The translations under genes were made by a program, and so were the position numbers. A DNA stretch of 64,000 nt from Juglans regia (Eukaryota; Streptophyta; Magnoliopsida; Fagales; Juglandaceae). The notes beneath the pieces are model-generated. The model saw only the letters and a program-made list of their open reading frames with translations. It searched no databases and was not told the DNA's origin. The stretch covers positions 33,352,145 to 33,416,144 of the forward strand of contig NC_049903.1 of assembly GCF_001411555.2 (NCBI RefSeq). Reading direction: 5' to 3'. Shown here in pieces: positions 34,150 through 46,519 of this stretch; within the stretch, counting starts at the first letter, position 1; every line of letters begins with the position of its first letter.

Positions 34150-37100
34150 CAGTTAAGGAGTCTTCTCTCTACTGCTTCTCAGTGAGTAGACAGAGGAGAA
34201 GTGTTCAGTCCTTTCCCTACGACGAAGAGGAGGAAATAGTCCCTGGTCACTTCGGTGATTGGAGCAAAGAAAATGAAGGAATTATAAGAGATTGGGAACG
34301 ACTTAATTTGAATGAAGAAGAACAAACATCCACAATGGTGATACAAAAGAGATTAGCAGGAGAGGAATCGAAGTCTAGTAGATAAGATATGTTCGGATCA
34401 AGTAAAATAATTGGGAAGGAAGTAGTTTGAACAACAATGGTTAAAATCTGGAAAGTGGGCAAACCTATGACATTCTAGGAAATTTGCCAAAACACTTTTG
34501 TCATTACCTTTGATACCAAGGGGATAAACGTCATGTGCTGGGGAGTGACCATGGCTTTTTTACAACAATCTCTTCATTTTGAAATCATTTGATGGAATTA
34601 CTCAGCCACATATGTTTCTAGGTACATATGCACAATCTTTCTTTGGCATGCATGAACTATCAAACTGGGATTATGATTGGTGGCACAATTGGGAAAGTTT
34701 CAGAAATGGATGTTCAGGATGATGGTGTGGCTTGGGAAACCAGTTTGTGAGTGAAGGTTGAGGTTGAACTACCAAAATTCATAGCAAGAGGCAGGACTGT
34801 AACTCTTCAAGGGTGAAGAATGTAGGCGCCTCTGCCATATGAAAAATTGTTGTGGATGTGGTTCATATGTGGTTGCATAGTGCACAATAATTAGGACAGT
34901 GCAAGGACTGGCCCTATAACAAAGCAAAGCAATGAGATGGGGAACCAATTTGACCCATGGCTGAGGGCCATCCATAGCAGTCATCGAAGACCAGTGACGA
35001 GCCCAAAGAGTCCAGCAAAGGACTCAATTAGTAGCGAAGATCTAGAATCACGGAAGGATTATCAAGCTAATGATAGTCCAGTCAATCCACTTTCAGTAGC
35101 GGCGGAAGACGATGGTGCAAGGTGAAAAACCATTTTAGGAAAGTCTGAGGATGTAGGCAAGACTTTGGGTGATCATAAGGGTGATGAGGAGCACAAGGAG
35201 GGACATGCGTTGATGAAGGAGTCAACAGGATGTGAAGATCTTGTGATTACCTTAGAAGGGATCACGGAGTACATCTCGGGAAATAAATAGAGTAAGGAAT
35301 ATCGTGTCTCAAAGAGTAGATAGATCTCATCTAAACCAAAAAGTAGGGGAGTAGGTGAAAATGTAAATGGGCCTTATGGACTTGCTAAGGTTCCTGGGCC
35401 AAGTTAGCATCGATAATGAAGGGTGGGTAAATACATAACTTGGCCATACCAAAAACAAGCCATACCAAAGGTAATTGGAAAAGAATAGCTCGAAACAGAA
35501 GCACTAGTGACGTGCCTATGATTAGTCCCCATGCTAAAAAACGTGCAATAGTCATTCGAGAAGATGATACTTCCTAATTTAAAGGGTTAGAAAACTCAAA
35601 AGTGAGGAAGATGAGAGAGCATATGTACTTGATCACCGCCGCTAGGCAGCCCTGCCAAGACCATTGAAATTTGAAACTCCTAAGTTGAAAACACAATGGT
35701 AATATGGTTTTCACTAGATTTTATAGCCATCCTGATACTGGGAAAAGGCAAGCACCATGGAATCTTATGGCTAGATTGAAACCCATGACCATTGTGCTTG
35801 GTGTGTGATTGGTGATTGCAATGAAATCCTATATCAATATGAGAAACATAGGGGCGAACAAAAAAGGGAAAGTCAAATGGTTAATTTCAGAGGTGCCTTG
35901 GAATAGATTCACTTGGAGCAATAAGCACACAAATGATACTATTATCAAAGAGAGACTGGATATGGTTGTAGATAATAACCCATGGAGGGACTATTTTAAG
36001 GAAGCTTGGGTTGAAGGCTTAACAACTAGAAGCTCAGACCACAAGCCAATCTTGTTATCCATGCATGCAGTACAATCAAGTTATGGGAAGAGGAAGAAGT
36101 TATTTGGATATGAAGCAAATTGGACAAAAGATGAAGAATGCGAGAAGGTTGTAATGCAAGAGCGGCCAGAAGAGGTCTCATCATCAAATCCTTTAGTGAG
36201 GATCCAAAACTCACTTAAGTCCTACAGTGGGGCTCTTACTAGATGGAGTAAACAAAAGCAAAAAGATAATGAGGAAGAGATTAGATGTAAAACTGACATG
36301 ATTAGAACTTTGCAAGAGGCAAAAGGCTAACACAATGTAGAGGAAATAAAAAAGCTACAAAGTGAAGTGGGACTCTTACTAGAACAAGAAGGCCTCAAGT
36401 GGAAGTAAAGGGCTCAATGGAACTAGTATCAACAAAGGGAACTCCACACAAATTTTTTCATGCTTGTGTAACTCAAAGAAGAAAAAAGAACTGGATTAAG
36501 CAAATTTTTTATTCACAATACAGAGTTACGAAGGAGCAAGTTGACATTGAAGAAGCTTTTAAGAGGCACCATGAAGACGTCTTCAAATCTACCACACCTT
36601 CTAATGAAAAGAATGAAGCTTGTCTCCAGTTTATAGCAGCTTGGGTGACAGTGGAGATGAAAGAGATTCTGCAACAAGAGTTTACATTAACAGAAGTTGA
36701 AGCAATTGTGGTGCAGATGGGTCCTCTAAAATCACTAGGGTTAGATAGGTTTGGGGCTTGCTTTTAACAAACATATTGGAGCATAGTGGGTGATGAGGTA
36801 TGTAATAAGGTCCTCAATTTCTTAATCTCTAAACTTTAATTTTATTGCTCTAATTCCAAAAGTTAAGACCCCTAGACTCGTATTGAGTACATAAATATTA
36901 TCCTTTGTAATCTATTTTATAAAATCATTACAAAAACTCTAGCAAATAGACTTAAAAAAGTTCTTCCAGCTAATATATCAAGTCACCAAAATGCTTTTAT
37001 TTCAAGGAGACTCATCTCAGACAATATAATAGTGGCTTATGAGGCTCTGCACTCTATGAAGACAAGACAATGAGGCAATAAATGTAGTATGACTCTCAAA

Positions 37101-37215
37101 TTGGATATGTCCAAAACTTATAATAGAGTGGAATGGTTTTATCTAAAAGTTGTTATGTAGAAGCTTGGTTTTGGTGCTAAGTGGATTGCTTTAATGGTGG
37201 AATATGTTTCCACTG
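34150..37215 (+). mobile_element. decayed LINE, plus strand, 3'-incomplete
   Basis: ORF1 remains start near 34182 (acidic YDEEEEIVPGHFGDW, RDWERLNLNEEE), continue with MVKIWKVGKP and FVITFDTKG (DUF4283-like region) and a cysteine-bearing piece near 34830-34860 (zinc-knuckle position). ORF2 follows: endonuclease C-terminal part at 35850-36060 (PWNRFTWSN, IKERLDM, SSDHKPILL), linker, then reverse transcriptase at 36390-37215. The RT has LTEVEAIVVQMGPLKSLGLD, RPISLCN-like and KTLANRLKKVLP-like stretches, SHQNAFI and LKLDMSK. It stops in RT before the YADD box, so the 3' half is missing. Multiple stops and frame changes mean it is inactive. It points away from the LINE at 30164-33825. Confidence 0.83.
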
Positions 37216-38192
37216 TTATAGTGTTGGTTTTAAATACCCATCTCCTTTGTCCAGCCTAGCCCTTAAATCCAACCCATGTTAAAAAAAAAAAAAAAAAAAC
37301 TTTGCTGGTACACCTAAGTGAATGGGCTATTTTTCTTTTGAAATAGCCCATTCACTTAGATTCATCTCTCTCATGAATCTCAAGAACAAGGTTACACCTC
37401 ACGGTGCTAAGAATCTACATAATGTTTGAGCGCCTCCAACCCTTCGAATTTTGTATGTTGGCGCCATTCGGAACGTAGCTCCATTAATTTCCAGCCATTG
37501 GTTTCTTTTTCGAGTTAATGGCATTTTCTCCTAACCCCTAACCCTAAGGTTCTATTTAGATGTTGAGCTAAGTTGAGATGACTTAAGTTCTTTATGAATA
37601 ATAGTGAGTTGAGATGGTGGAGAAGGTTTTGTGAAGTCTATCTAAGATGTGTTTAGATGTTAAGATGGGTTTAGATTTATTTATGAGAAGTTGAAAAAGA
37701 TTGTAGGTCCTGCACGTAAAGAGATGTTGAGTTGAAAAATATTGTGGGTCCCAATTGTAAAGAGGTTTTGAGTTGAGATGAGTTTAGTGATTTGAGAATT
37801 GAGTGTTTAGATGTCAGATTCAGCTTAAAATTAGACCAATGTTTTGTTAAGACGATCTAAATATTGTATAAGTTTCTTATATTTGTTTTGATTATTATAA
37901 GATTTAATCTAGGTGTATGCTGTTTAAGCAATCAGTTTGGTGAAAAATATATATGTGCATGAAAGTTGAGGTTTTCGTACAAAGTGTCTTAGTTGAAATA
38001 TTGTTCCTGGATGTTATAGTAAAGTTGCAGATTTTGTTACAATCTTTCAGCTTGTGACTAATGGTTGAAGGTTTTGTTATTTGGCCTTTAATTTCCTATT
38101 AGTAGACGTACTAGTTAGTTTCCGATTAGTTTCCTGATAATGGTTAGTGTAAGCTATAAAAATGTGAGGAATATCCTATAAAAATGCCCATA
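37216..38192. other. repeat-rich noncoding DNA with a GAGATGA-type MITE piece
   Basis: It contains a poly-A run near 37280-37299 and, at about 37540-37850, a stretch with many TTGAG(A/T)TGAG and GTTTAGATGTT motifs resembling the MITE at 32769. No gene was found. Confidence 0.5.
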
Positions 38193-38261
38193 TTGTTGTT
38201 CCATCTGTGTGTATCTTCATAGAAACGCCCATATTGAAGATACACATAGATGGAACAACAA
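38193..38261. repeat. 27-bp near-perfect inverted repeat (hairpin)
   Basis: Arms 38193-38219 and 38235-38261 are reverse complements with a single mismatch (TTGTTGTTCCATCTGTGTGT...), separated by a 15-bp loop. A short direct repeat GCCCATATTG occurs before the left arm and in the loop. No coding frame overlaps convincingly. Confidence 0.85.
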
Positions 38262-39137
38262 ATAAGCCCGCAAAATAGAAATGCCCAATTTTTTATGTTG
38301 TAAACCCTAGCTTTTCCTATGCTTAAAGTTAACAATGCCCAACCCTCTAACAATATATACACATACCAAATTACTCATTTTCGCACGAAGAACATACAAA
38401 TTCTATCATTTGAACAAAATATACAATCAACTAACAAACTTCGACATGGACTCACCTCTACGACACCCACTAAGTGAAGAAGACATAGAGAGAAATTTGA
38501 TGAAGACGAACCAAAAAGAAACCACTCAGATTGGTGCGTTTACCACAAAACACCAATTCTCCTTCAAATCGTCACCATTAGAAAAAACAATCAATGTTCT
38601 GGTCTGGAGAGAAGAAAAGGCATTGACTTAGGATTTTTTAATTTTCACCTTCAGTTTGGGGGCAATGAAGTCAGGGGTGCTTTTGTCTTTGCAATGAATG
38701 TTATGCACGTGAGCAGCACATACTGGAGGCACTTTCCGTTGCATTTGACGTTGCTGGCAGACGAAAGGAGAGGATTGATAAGTTTTGAAAGTTAGCAGGT
38801 CCATTATGACAAAATTATTAGTTTGGTGGCACATTGTGAATTGCGTGAAAGTTCGATGGGGCAAAGTGAAATTAATCAACATCTCCCACAAACCATAGTC
38901 CTAACACCACTTCTAGTTATTAGGGGAATAATATCATGGAGTTTGTTTTATTGTTAGTGGAGATTAATTTTACCGTACATGTTTCCTAAACATGAATATG
39001 TAATTTTCTTAGTTACAGTGGAGGTGGAGAAAATATCTAATTTACTAGTGGTTGTATAGATATATTGGATGTTATTACGTGGAGTTTTAATACATTTCTT
39101 GAATATCATATCAATAATATTATCTTCAACACACATA
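38262..39137. other. noncoding DNA
   Basis: Two small frames (38335-38631 and 38628-38891) were examined. Neither has family motifs, splice sites or a neighbour that supports it. Nothing else was recognised. Confidence 0.4.
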
Positions 39138-40768
39138 TAGGGGTGTGCAACCGAAACGGCTTTTTTTTTTTCAGTCCAGTCTGAAACCTAGAAATCTGGT
39201 TACATTCGGGCAGTTATCCGCTTGAACGACACCTGGGCGGGTGAGAAGAATCCGGATCCAGTTACGGATTCAATTCTGTGACCCGATTATCCGTAACTGG
39301 GTCATTTAAAAAAAAACCGCCTGTCTATTTTTGTATGCACAACGAGCACGAGGCCTCCTGTGTTTTGGTAGCTAGCTAGTTAGGCTCTTTACTTCTCCTC
39401 TGAAACCTTCCAGCAATTAGCAATGTACATTGTGTCAACTCACACCATATTGCATGAATGCTTTACAAATACGACTCTCTCTCTTTCTCTCTTTGTTGAA
39501 AAATCTACAGTGTTGTTTGTGGAGTACTGAATATCTTAAAGTTTTACCATTTCATTTTAATTAAATAGAAATAGAAATCTTTAAGAATTAGGATGAGTAT
39601 TGAGATGATAAAAAGTGTTTAAATTTTTTTTTTTTTAAATATGGACAATTTAAGCATGATATCAGAATTTTTAAAAAAAAAAACAAACTGCTATAAATTG
39701 TTTTTTAAAAGTTAAAGTCTTTTTTTTTAAAAAAAATTTGAAACCCAGATTAAATCTGGTTACAATTCGGATAATCGGATTTACAATCCGGATATCCGGA
39801 TTGAATCCGGTTATCCGCCATCTTCCAGCCATCGCATGTTGCCTCTCAATTTCCCTTGGGTAAGTCTCTATCGCAGCTCACGTCTTGATCTGTTTTTGTT
39901 TTGAAGTTTTCTTAAGAATGATAAATATATATATATATATATATATATATTTGCGTATCTCTGTTACCCTAATCATATGAGGTGTTATTACCCTCTTGCC
40001 TTCTTTGAAACGCACGAGTTGAAATAAAACACACTCAATCATGCCCAGTCCGAAAGTAGAAGAATCCAACAAAAGAAAAAGGCACAAGAAAAATAAATAA
40101 AAGTCAAATAAAAGCACTACAACTCCATATTAATAAATAAAATAATTGAAGTCCAATAATAAAATTATTCATTAAAGTAAAGAACAATTTAAGTGCAAAC
40201 AATAATTAATATTAAGAAAGCACATTAAAATAAATTTCACAACTTAAAAATTATAAAATAAATCCAACGAGAAATCTGATAAATTTAAAATAAGAGAACC
40301 AATATTTAAATTAATTAAAATAATCATTCAATTAAAATACACTAAAATACAAGGTATCACATCCTCCCCCCTTAAATAAAATTTCGTCTCCAAAATTTGC
40401 TTAACTAACAACTGCAACATCTAAGGAGCTCAACATGCTTCCGCTACACACTCTAATTTTTCACCCAAATAAATGTACACGGTAACAACACGCCTCAATA
40501 GAAATGAATTCAGCTCATAAATCTATATATGTCATATACATCAGAGTCAATCCTAAAATCTACAAATCCTAAAACCTCGTATACGATAATAGTCTGCAAA
40601 GACTCCAAACCTTAAATATCCACATCATCATCTCTTAGTCTCCCAGTTTCTACACCTTAAATATGAAGTTTCTTCCTAAACTCACAGATATCTAAACCTC
40701 AAATGCTTTTAGGATCTGGATTTGGTTATGGCTGGATATCCGAATCTGGATCCGGTTGCACACCCTTA
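39138..40768. mobile_element. hAT-like element with TAGGGGTGTGCAACCG ends
   Basis: The left end TAGGGGTGTGCAACCG and the right end CGGTTGCACACCCTTA are inverted copies with one difference. GGATCCGG/CCGGATAT-rich subterminal stretches lie near 39245-39300, 39760-39815 and 40730-40755. The interior is AT-rich with no transposase and a (TA)n run at about 39926-39950. The ends lie in CA-repeat DNA, so an 8-bp duplication (CACACATA on the left against CACACACA a few bases further right) cannot be fixed. The extra internal copy of the subterminal motif at 39760-39830 suggests nested or rearranged copies. Confidence 0.6.
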
Positions 40769-42805
40769 GCCTACACACACACACACATATATATATAGGC
40801 TATGAACAAGAAGGAAGAGAACTGGTCATGATTTGCGCAGCTGATAGAAGACGCTAAAATTTTTTTTCAAGGAAGATCACCGGATTGGAGGATCCAACAT
40901 ACATATTGAGAATGTAATAAAGTGGCTAAGCAGCTGGCAAAACTTGCTATTTCTTACAATGAGGAATTAGTTTGAATTGAAAATTGTCCAGTAGAGATCT
41001 CTAGCTAGACTTATTCTACAGGATAAACTGTGGCAATGAAGTTACCTTTATTTTAAAATAATAATAATAATAATAATTTATAATCTTTCAATGAATCATC
41101 AAATAAATATCAATATAAATAATTTATATGTATTACACGTTTCATAGAGTTTTTCAATTAAAGCCACAAAGAGATATTAAAGGTAACATATAAAAATCAA
41201 TATAATAACCAACCATTATAATCGCTAGAGTCCAAACTTTGGTAACAAAGAGAAAAAGGGCAACAATGAAAAAACAGAGTAAATATATATAGTATAAATC
41301 ATATATCTAGAGAGATATTTTATCGTGGAGTTTGTCTGTTTAGATGGATGGGTTGGTGGATAGAAGCAAAATAAAAGAGATAAATATGTTAGATTAGAAA
41401 AAGTAAGTAGCGAAATGACTAAATTGTCTAGACCTTTTAAATGAATTTCAAAACTGTCATGCTGAAAAATTTCATACCATATTTCGGTCAGAATCTCGAA
41501 ATCAGGCCGAAACAGTTTGAAATACTCTAAAATGACCGAAATTTTGGTCGGAACGAAACACACCATACATATGTACCGGTTACTGTTCCGGCACAGAGAA
41601 CTCCCGCTAATCCCACCGAAATGAAATGAAATTAAAAACATTGCTTTAGCCATTCAAAGATTTCTATATCAGTCTTTTTTTTTAAAAAAAAAAATTAAGA
41701 ATTTTAGAAATTCATTATTTTGTTTTGTGACTTGTCAATATTTTTTATCTTCTACTATTATTAATTTTATTTATTATATTTACCAATTTTAATCTTCGAG
41801 AGCGTTTTATTTAACTAAGTTGTATATATTTTTTCCAATAAGAACTAAATTGTATTTAAGTTTCCAAAACTATCATCCAATTACTATAATGAAATTTGGG
41901 AAACATATTATATACTATACCTTCATTTCATTTATATATTATTGTGTGTATTTTTCATTATCCATTGCTACTTAAATTTACTTTTTTTTTTAAAAGTAAG
42001 AACTAATCTAATAGTTGATAGAAAATGCCACATCTACAATGAAAGTGAGATGAAACAGATAAGCAGTGCCCTTCCTTAATAATCCCCACCCCAACTTGGG
42101 CGGGGTGACACTTCGTAACCAGCCCCCGCTCGCACCCTACCTCTTCACTAACTATTGAATGGATGGGAAAATTTGTTCAACGATTGCATCAATCCACATT
42201 GCCGCAAGCAGCCTCAACTAAAGTCATCCTAGTCACCTTAACCAAAAACTCTCTTCACCAATAGTCATCCTCAATCTATCTCAACTAGAGTCTTCCTCGA
42301 CCAGATAAACCCATCGTGGTTAGGGCAGGTGGTGCGCCAACTCCCCGAAAAAATAGGGGGTGGGTGCCATGTGGCATTGCCCCCACTCAGGTTTTACCCA
42401 CCCCCCAAGTTTATATAAATATATATATTTATAAATAAATAAATAAAAACAAAACAAGTTTTTTTATTAAAACGAAATTGTTTTGTTTTAGGTTAAAATA
42501 TAACATCTTCCTGGACTCGGACCTTTGTCTTTCCTCTCTTCCCCCTCTCTCTCTCTCTCTCTCCCTCTCTCCCCCCATATGATAATAGTGTGTGACGATG
42601 GGCAAACAATCCAATCTACCCGCCCAGCATCCAGGCAGGATCACCTGCCCATGCGGAACAAGGTTGGGGCCAAGGGACCAAACTCGACTCCTTGCCCATG
42701 CAGGTGTAGGGGCAAGGTGGCTCGCTGCTCATCTGCTAAGGCTGGCTGTAGGCCTAACCATGGTCGATGTGGGTCTCTCAACCTCATCGAGAAAAGTATT
42801 TCTCT
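40769..42805. other. repeat-derived noncoding DNA
   Basis: No host gene. At about 41420-41643 a stretch with CCGAAATTTTGGTCGG-type motifs ends in AAAACATTG, the same end as the MITE at 62880-63420 read inverted. Around 42060-42420 is a GC-richer, C-run-containing block, and at 42545-42575 a CT-rich tract that creates a false Arg-Glu repeat frame on the minus strand. Confidence 0.5.
41420..41643 (-). mobile_element. fragment related to the MITE at 62880-63420
   Basis: Its right end, inverted, reads CAATGTTTTTAATTTCATTTC, close to the left end of the 62880 element. Both contain tandem CCGAAA/TTTCGG and GGTACCG-like motifs. The left boundary is not clear. Confidence 0.45.
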
Positions 42806-43290
42806 TAAGGTTGAGCAAAATTCCGAAAATCCGACTTCAAATTCGACTCCGCACCGACTCTGACTCTAACTCCAATTTTACCTTCCAACTCTAATATTGT
42901 ACATATGTTATAAGAATATATATTTATCTATATATTAATCATATATACTAGTATAGTTATATAGATATATAACTATAAATTTTATAATTAAATTCAATAA
43001 TATACTAATATGAACTAATTATTATAAGATAATATACTAATACTATAATATAGATAGACTAATAATAATTTAGCATATGCAAATATCATATTATTACTAC
43101 CATACATAATCAAGTATAGAAATAAGTTAGACACTAATATAATAAGTCTAGTATAATAAATTAAAAACACATAATACTAATAATTTACTAAAGTATAATA
43201 ATATGTAATTAGCTACTAGAAAGTCTAGCAATTAATTAAGTTAGAAATAAGTTAGACACCAGTTAGTATAATAAACCCAAAATAAACTCA
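42806..43290. mobile_element. truncated relative of the hAT-type element at 1044-1847
   Basis: It starts TAAGGTTGAGCAAAATTCCG with GACTCCG subterminal repeats. It then follows the same AT-rich order as 1160-1380 (ATATTGTACATAT, TTAATCATATAT, AATTCAATAATATA, TTTAGCATATG). The second end is missing, and similarity fades near 43290. Confidence 0.65.
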
Positions 43291-44032
43291 TGCCAAGACG
43301 GGACGATGGCAAGAAAGACAAACTTGCTAAGTTTGAGGGAATCTACTTGTTTTTTATTCCAAAACCTTTCTTTTTTTGGCATGCTGTTCCTTGAGTAAGG
43401 AGTGTCATGCACATGTAATTAGATAATATAATATAAGTCTAATTAGATATTATAGTATATAAATAAATTAGATACTATTTATTATTTATGGACATGCATG
43501 ATCGTGACGAGAAAAGAGAGAGGAGATGAGAGGAAGGGAGGGTCAATAAAACAGATTGATCAAATGTTGATCGGAGGGGTTTTTTTGCGGAGTAAATACG
43601 ATACATGAGACAGCTGATTCAACTTAGCTTTATTTTTGGATTAAAATAGTGCGTAGAATTTCCACACATGACGATCGACCAATCGCTTTCCCCATAAACT
43701 TAGCTATATATATATGGTAGGTCCCAATATAAAGGTATCTAGCTTGGGCAAAGAAAGACGTTCAAACACAGCTTCTATGATAGAGAAACGTGAGTGACCA
43801 AACATTAAAGACATTCAAACTTAAAGTTTCAAACAAGTTAGCGAAAATTCGCGATAAGAACTAAGGAAGATTCCTAGCTAGCTAGCAGAAACCGTCACGC
43901 TTTTGTTTCAAATATTTATCATGTCTTGGAAAGAGAAAAACACACGGACTCATCATAAGCGTTATTTTTTCAAACAAAAAATTGCAAGAAACCAAAAAAA
44001 ACGCATTTAATTGGTACGAATTAGTTCGATCT
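43291..44032. other. noncoding DNA left of the CACTA element
   Basis: AT-rich, no gene recognised. The 3-bp target duplication TCT of the next element ends this stretch (44030-44032). Confidence 0.4.
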
Positions 44033-45854
44033 CGCTACAAGAGATTTTATCTTTAGAGACTAATTTTTTAGGGACCAATTAAATTTCAATTCTAAAAGTA
44101 CTTATTTAGGACGAAAATTAAATTTCGGCTCAAAATATAGAAGCAATTTTTTATGCTTTTGAACAGAGAAATATTTGTTCGAGCTAGTTTTTCTGGAATG
44201 AAATATAGCATATAAAAAAAAGATTCGAAAGTTCACAAAAACGTTTGAACAATATTTTAATTACCATTTGAATGGTTACATAACTGTTCGAATAATGGTC
44301 GAGGCAGGAAAACATATACTATTGTGCCGGAGAAAGGTCGAACTAAAGTTTTGGTGAGAAGTTATAAATAAATCTGACAGGGATGTTGCTATACTGTTTG
44401 AACGATCTCATACAAGTTCGAACAGTATTTTAATTCAAGTTCAAATGTTGACATAATTGTTTGAATAATCATCTTGGCGGGAATGTATACACAATTGTGC
44501 TTGGGGAAAGTTAGAATTAACTCGTTTGAAAGCTATATTTAATCATTCGAACAGATTTTTTGTTGGACCAGTCCCGAAATAAAAGCAAGTTATGTAAAAT
44601 TAAGTTTTTTATTCGTATTGTCTAATAATATTTTTTTCATTTACACTATTTCTAATGATTTTTCTTATAAGACAAGATGGTATCACTTATGAAAACTACT
44701 GTGGCTCCATTTGATGAATCATTTGTGAATAATATTCAAATCTTTTCTTAGGTTCTTGGACCATGTTGTGGATATTTGAGGGGCTTAGGACGTTACGTAA
44801 AGCCTTCCTAAACATCAGCATCCTCTTCTCAAGTCAGCTTGAATAACAACTCTCGAAAATTAGAGGAAACAAGGGTTGAAATCGAACATTTGAGGTCCAA
44901 ACAAAGAGAGTTGTAGACTCAATTAAATTAGGCAGTGGATATAGAGACGAGATTAGAACAAAACATGCAGAAGAAGCTGAATATTCAATCCAAAACTCTA
45001 TGCCACCACAATCCTAGAAATTATTTTCTTTAGTTGACTTTTTATTATTCTGACTTAATGCAACATTTGAACAAATGTGATGTTTCAATTACAATATTTA
45101 ATATTATTTTCATATTTTGAATTTATACCATAAGTATTTTTCGAATGTAAAATACCCAGTTCAAACGGTAATTTATAGTTGATTACCCTTCGAACGCATT
45201 TTAGCTTCCATTCGAATTACCATTCAAAACCATTCAAATGACTTGAGAATTGTCAATTATGTTTGAATAGATTAATTGTCTACTCGAATAGACTTCATGT
45301 TTGGACATTCAAACAAATAATAGTTTGTTCAAACACATTTGTCATTATTTGAATTTACCATACATTGTTCGAACAAACATATTGAACCACCCGTTTGAAC
45401 ATATGTTTTCAATTCGAACGTATATAAATTATGTTTGATTAGATTATTTTTGTTCGAACATAAATATAACTATTCGAACAGAAATAAATTGTTCGAACAC
45501 TCCCTCCATTCGAACAAGATCAAATAAATTCGCGTCGTTCAAATCAAATTTCAATTGAGTTCGAACAGATACTCGCCTGTTCAAACAGTAAATATTCCAT
45601 TCGAACAGATTTTAGGGACGGAAATGTTTCATACCAAAAGAATATTCTCTTTCGAATGCTTTCAACCGGTCTGCCAGATTTCATCCCAAAAAGTATTCTT
45701 TTGGATGAAATTGAAATTTTGTCTCCAAAATCTTTTGAGACAAACCTTTTGGAACGAAATAGAGACAACAAATTTTAGTCTTTAATACTCTTTTGGGATG
45801 AAAATGCTTTTGGGACAGAATTTTTCATCCAAAAAAATGCATTCTCTTGTAGTG
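44033..45854 (+). mobile_element. non-autonomous CACTA (En/Spm-type) transposon
   Basis: The left end CGCTACAAGAGATTTTATC is a one-base variant of CACTACAAGA. The right end ...GAATGCATTCTCTTGTAGTG is its inverted counterpart. A 3-bp target duplication TCT flanks both sides (44030-44032, 45855-45857), as expected for this superfamily. More than twenty copies of TTCGAAC/GTTTGAAC-like motifs fill both subterminal regions, the kind of array that transposase accessory proteins bind in known CACTA elements. Between 44780 and 45010 a broken coiled-coil reading (SRKLEETRVEIEHLRSKQRE) resembles the tail of Ptta/En/Spm-associated plant proteins. No transposase core is present. Confidence 0.85.
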
Positions 45855-46468
45855 TCTGCAAATAATCCATTTCTTTTAAAATATTAACTAATTTAAGACA
45901 CATTTTAGTTTTAACAAAATAAAAATATGATCGATCAGTTTGTTCTATATATATTGCATGTAGTCAACGAAATTAAGATTTGATTGGAGCTACGTAAACG
46001 GCTGCAGGAACATGTACATACAATGCATGCATCCATGCCCAAGCCAAATCTTTGGGGCGGCAGCTAATAATTCCTAGCTAGCTTCAACTATATATTTTAT
46101 ATATATATATATATATATTAATTCACCCGATGAAGACAACAAGAAAATTAAAAAAGAGTAACAAGAACCAAATTATAAATTCGATCGTAAGCTATATATG
46201 GATGATCTTGATCCAACAGTACTCCCTCGAAATGGCCTTTCCCCTACTTGAAGGGGCGGGGGCATTGATCATTTCTAATGGCATGTAAACTAGGGAACTG
46301 TTCACAGATGATCCAAGATTCAGTTTCTCGATCTGATCATCGTCCAACCACACACATATAACATATTATTGGTCCAGTAATCAAGGCAAAGCATCGCAAT
46401 GATCATTCAGACCATGGCATATATGCACATTTCCATCGTCATTACAGCTTGATGATCTACAGCATCAT

Positions 46469-46471
<3 letters not shown>

Positions 46472-46509
<38 letters not shown>
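46472..46509. repeat. (TA)n microsatellite
   Basis: An uninterrupted TA run of about 19 units. Confidence 0.95.

Positions 46510-46519
<10 letters not shown>

Noticed and set aside
42429..42863. Two frames around the CT-rich tract
   Set aside because: Low-complexity translation of CT/GA repeats and GC-rich spacer; no start context or homology that I recognise.
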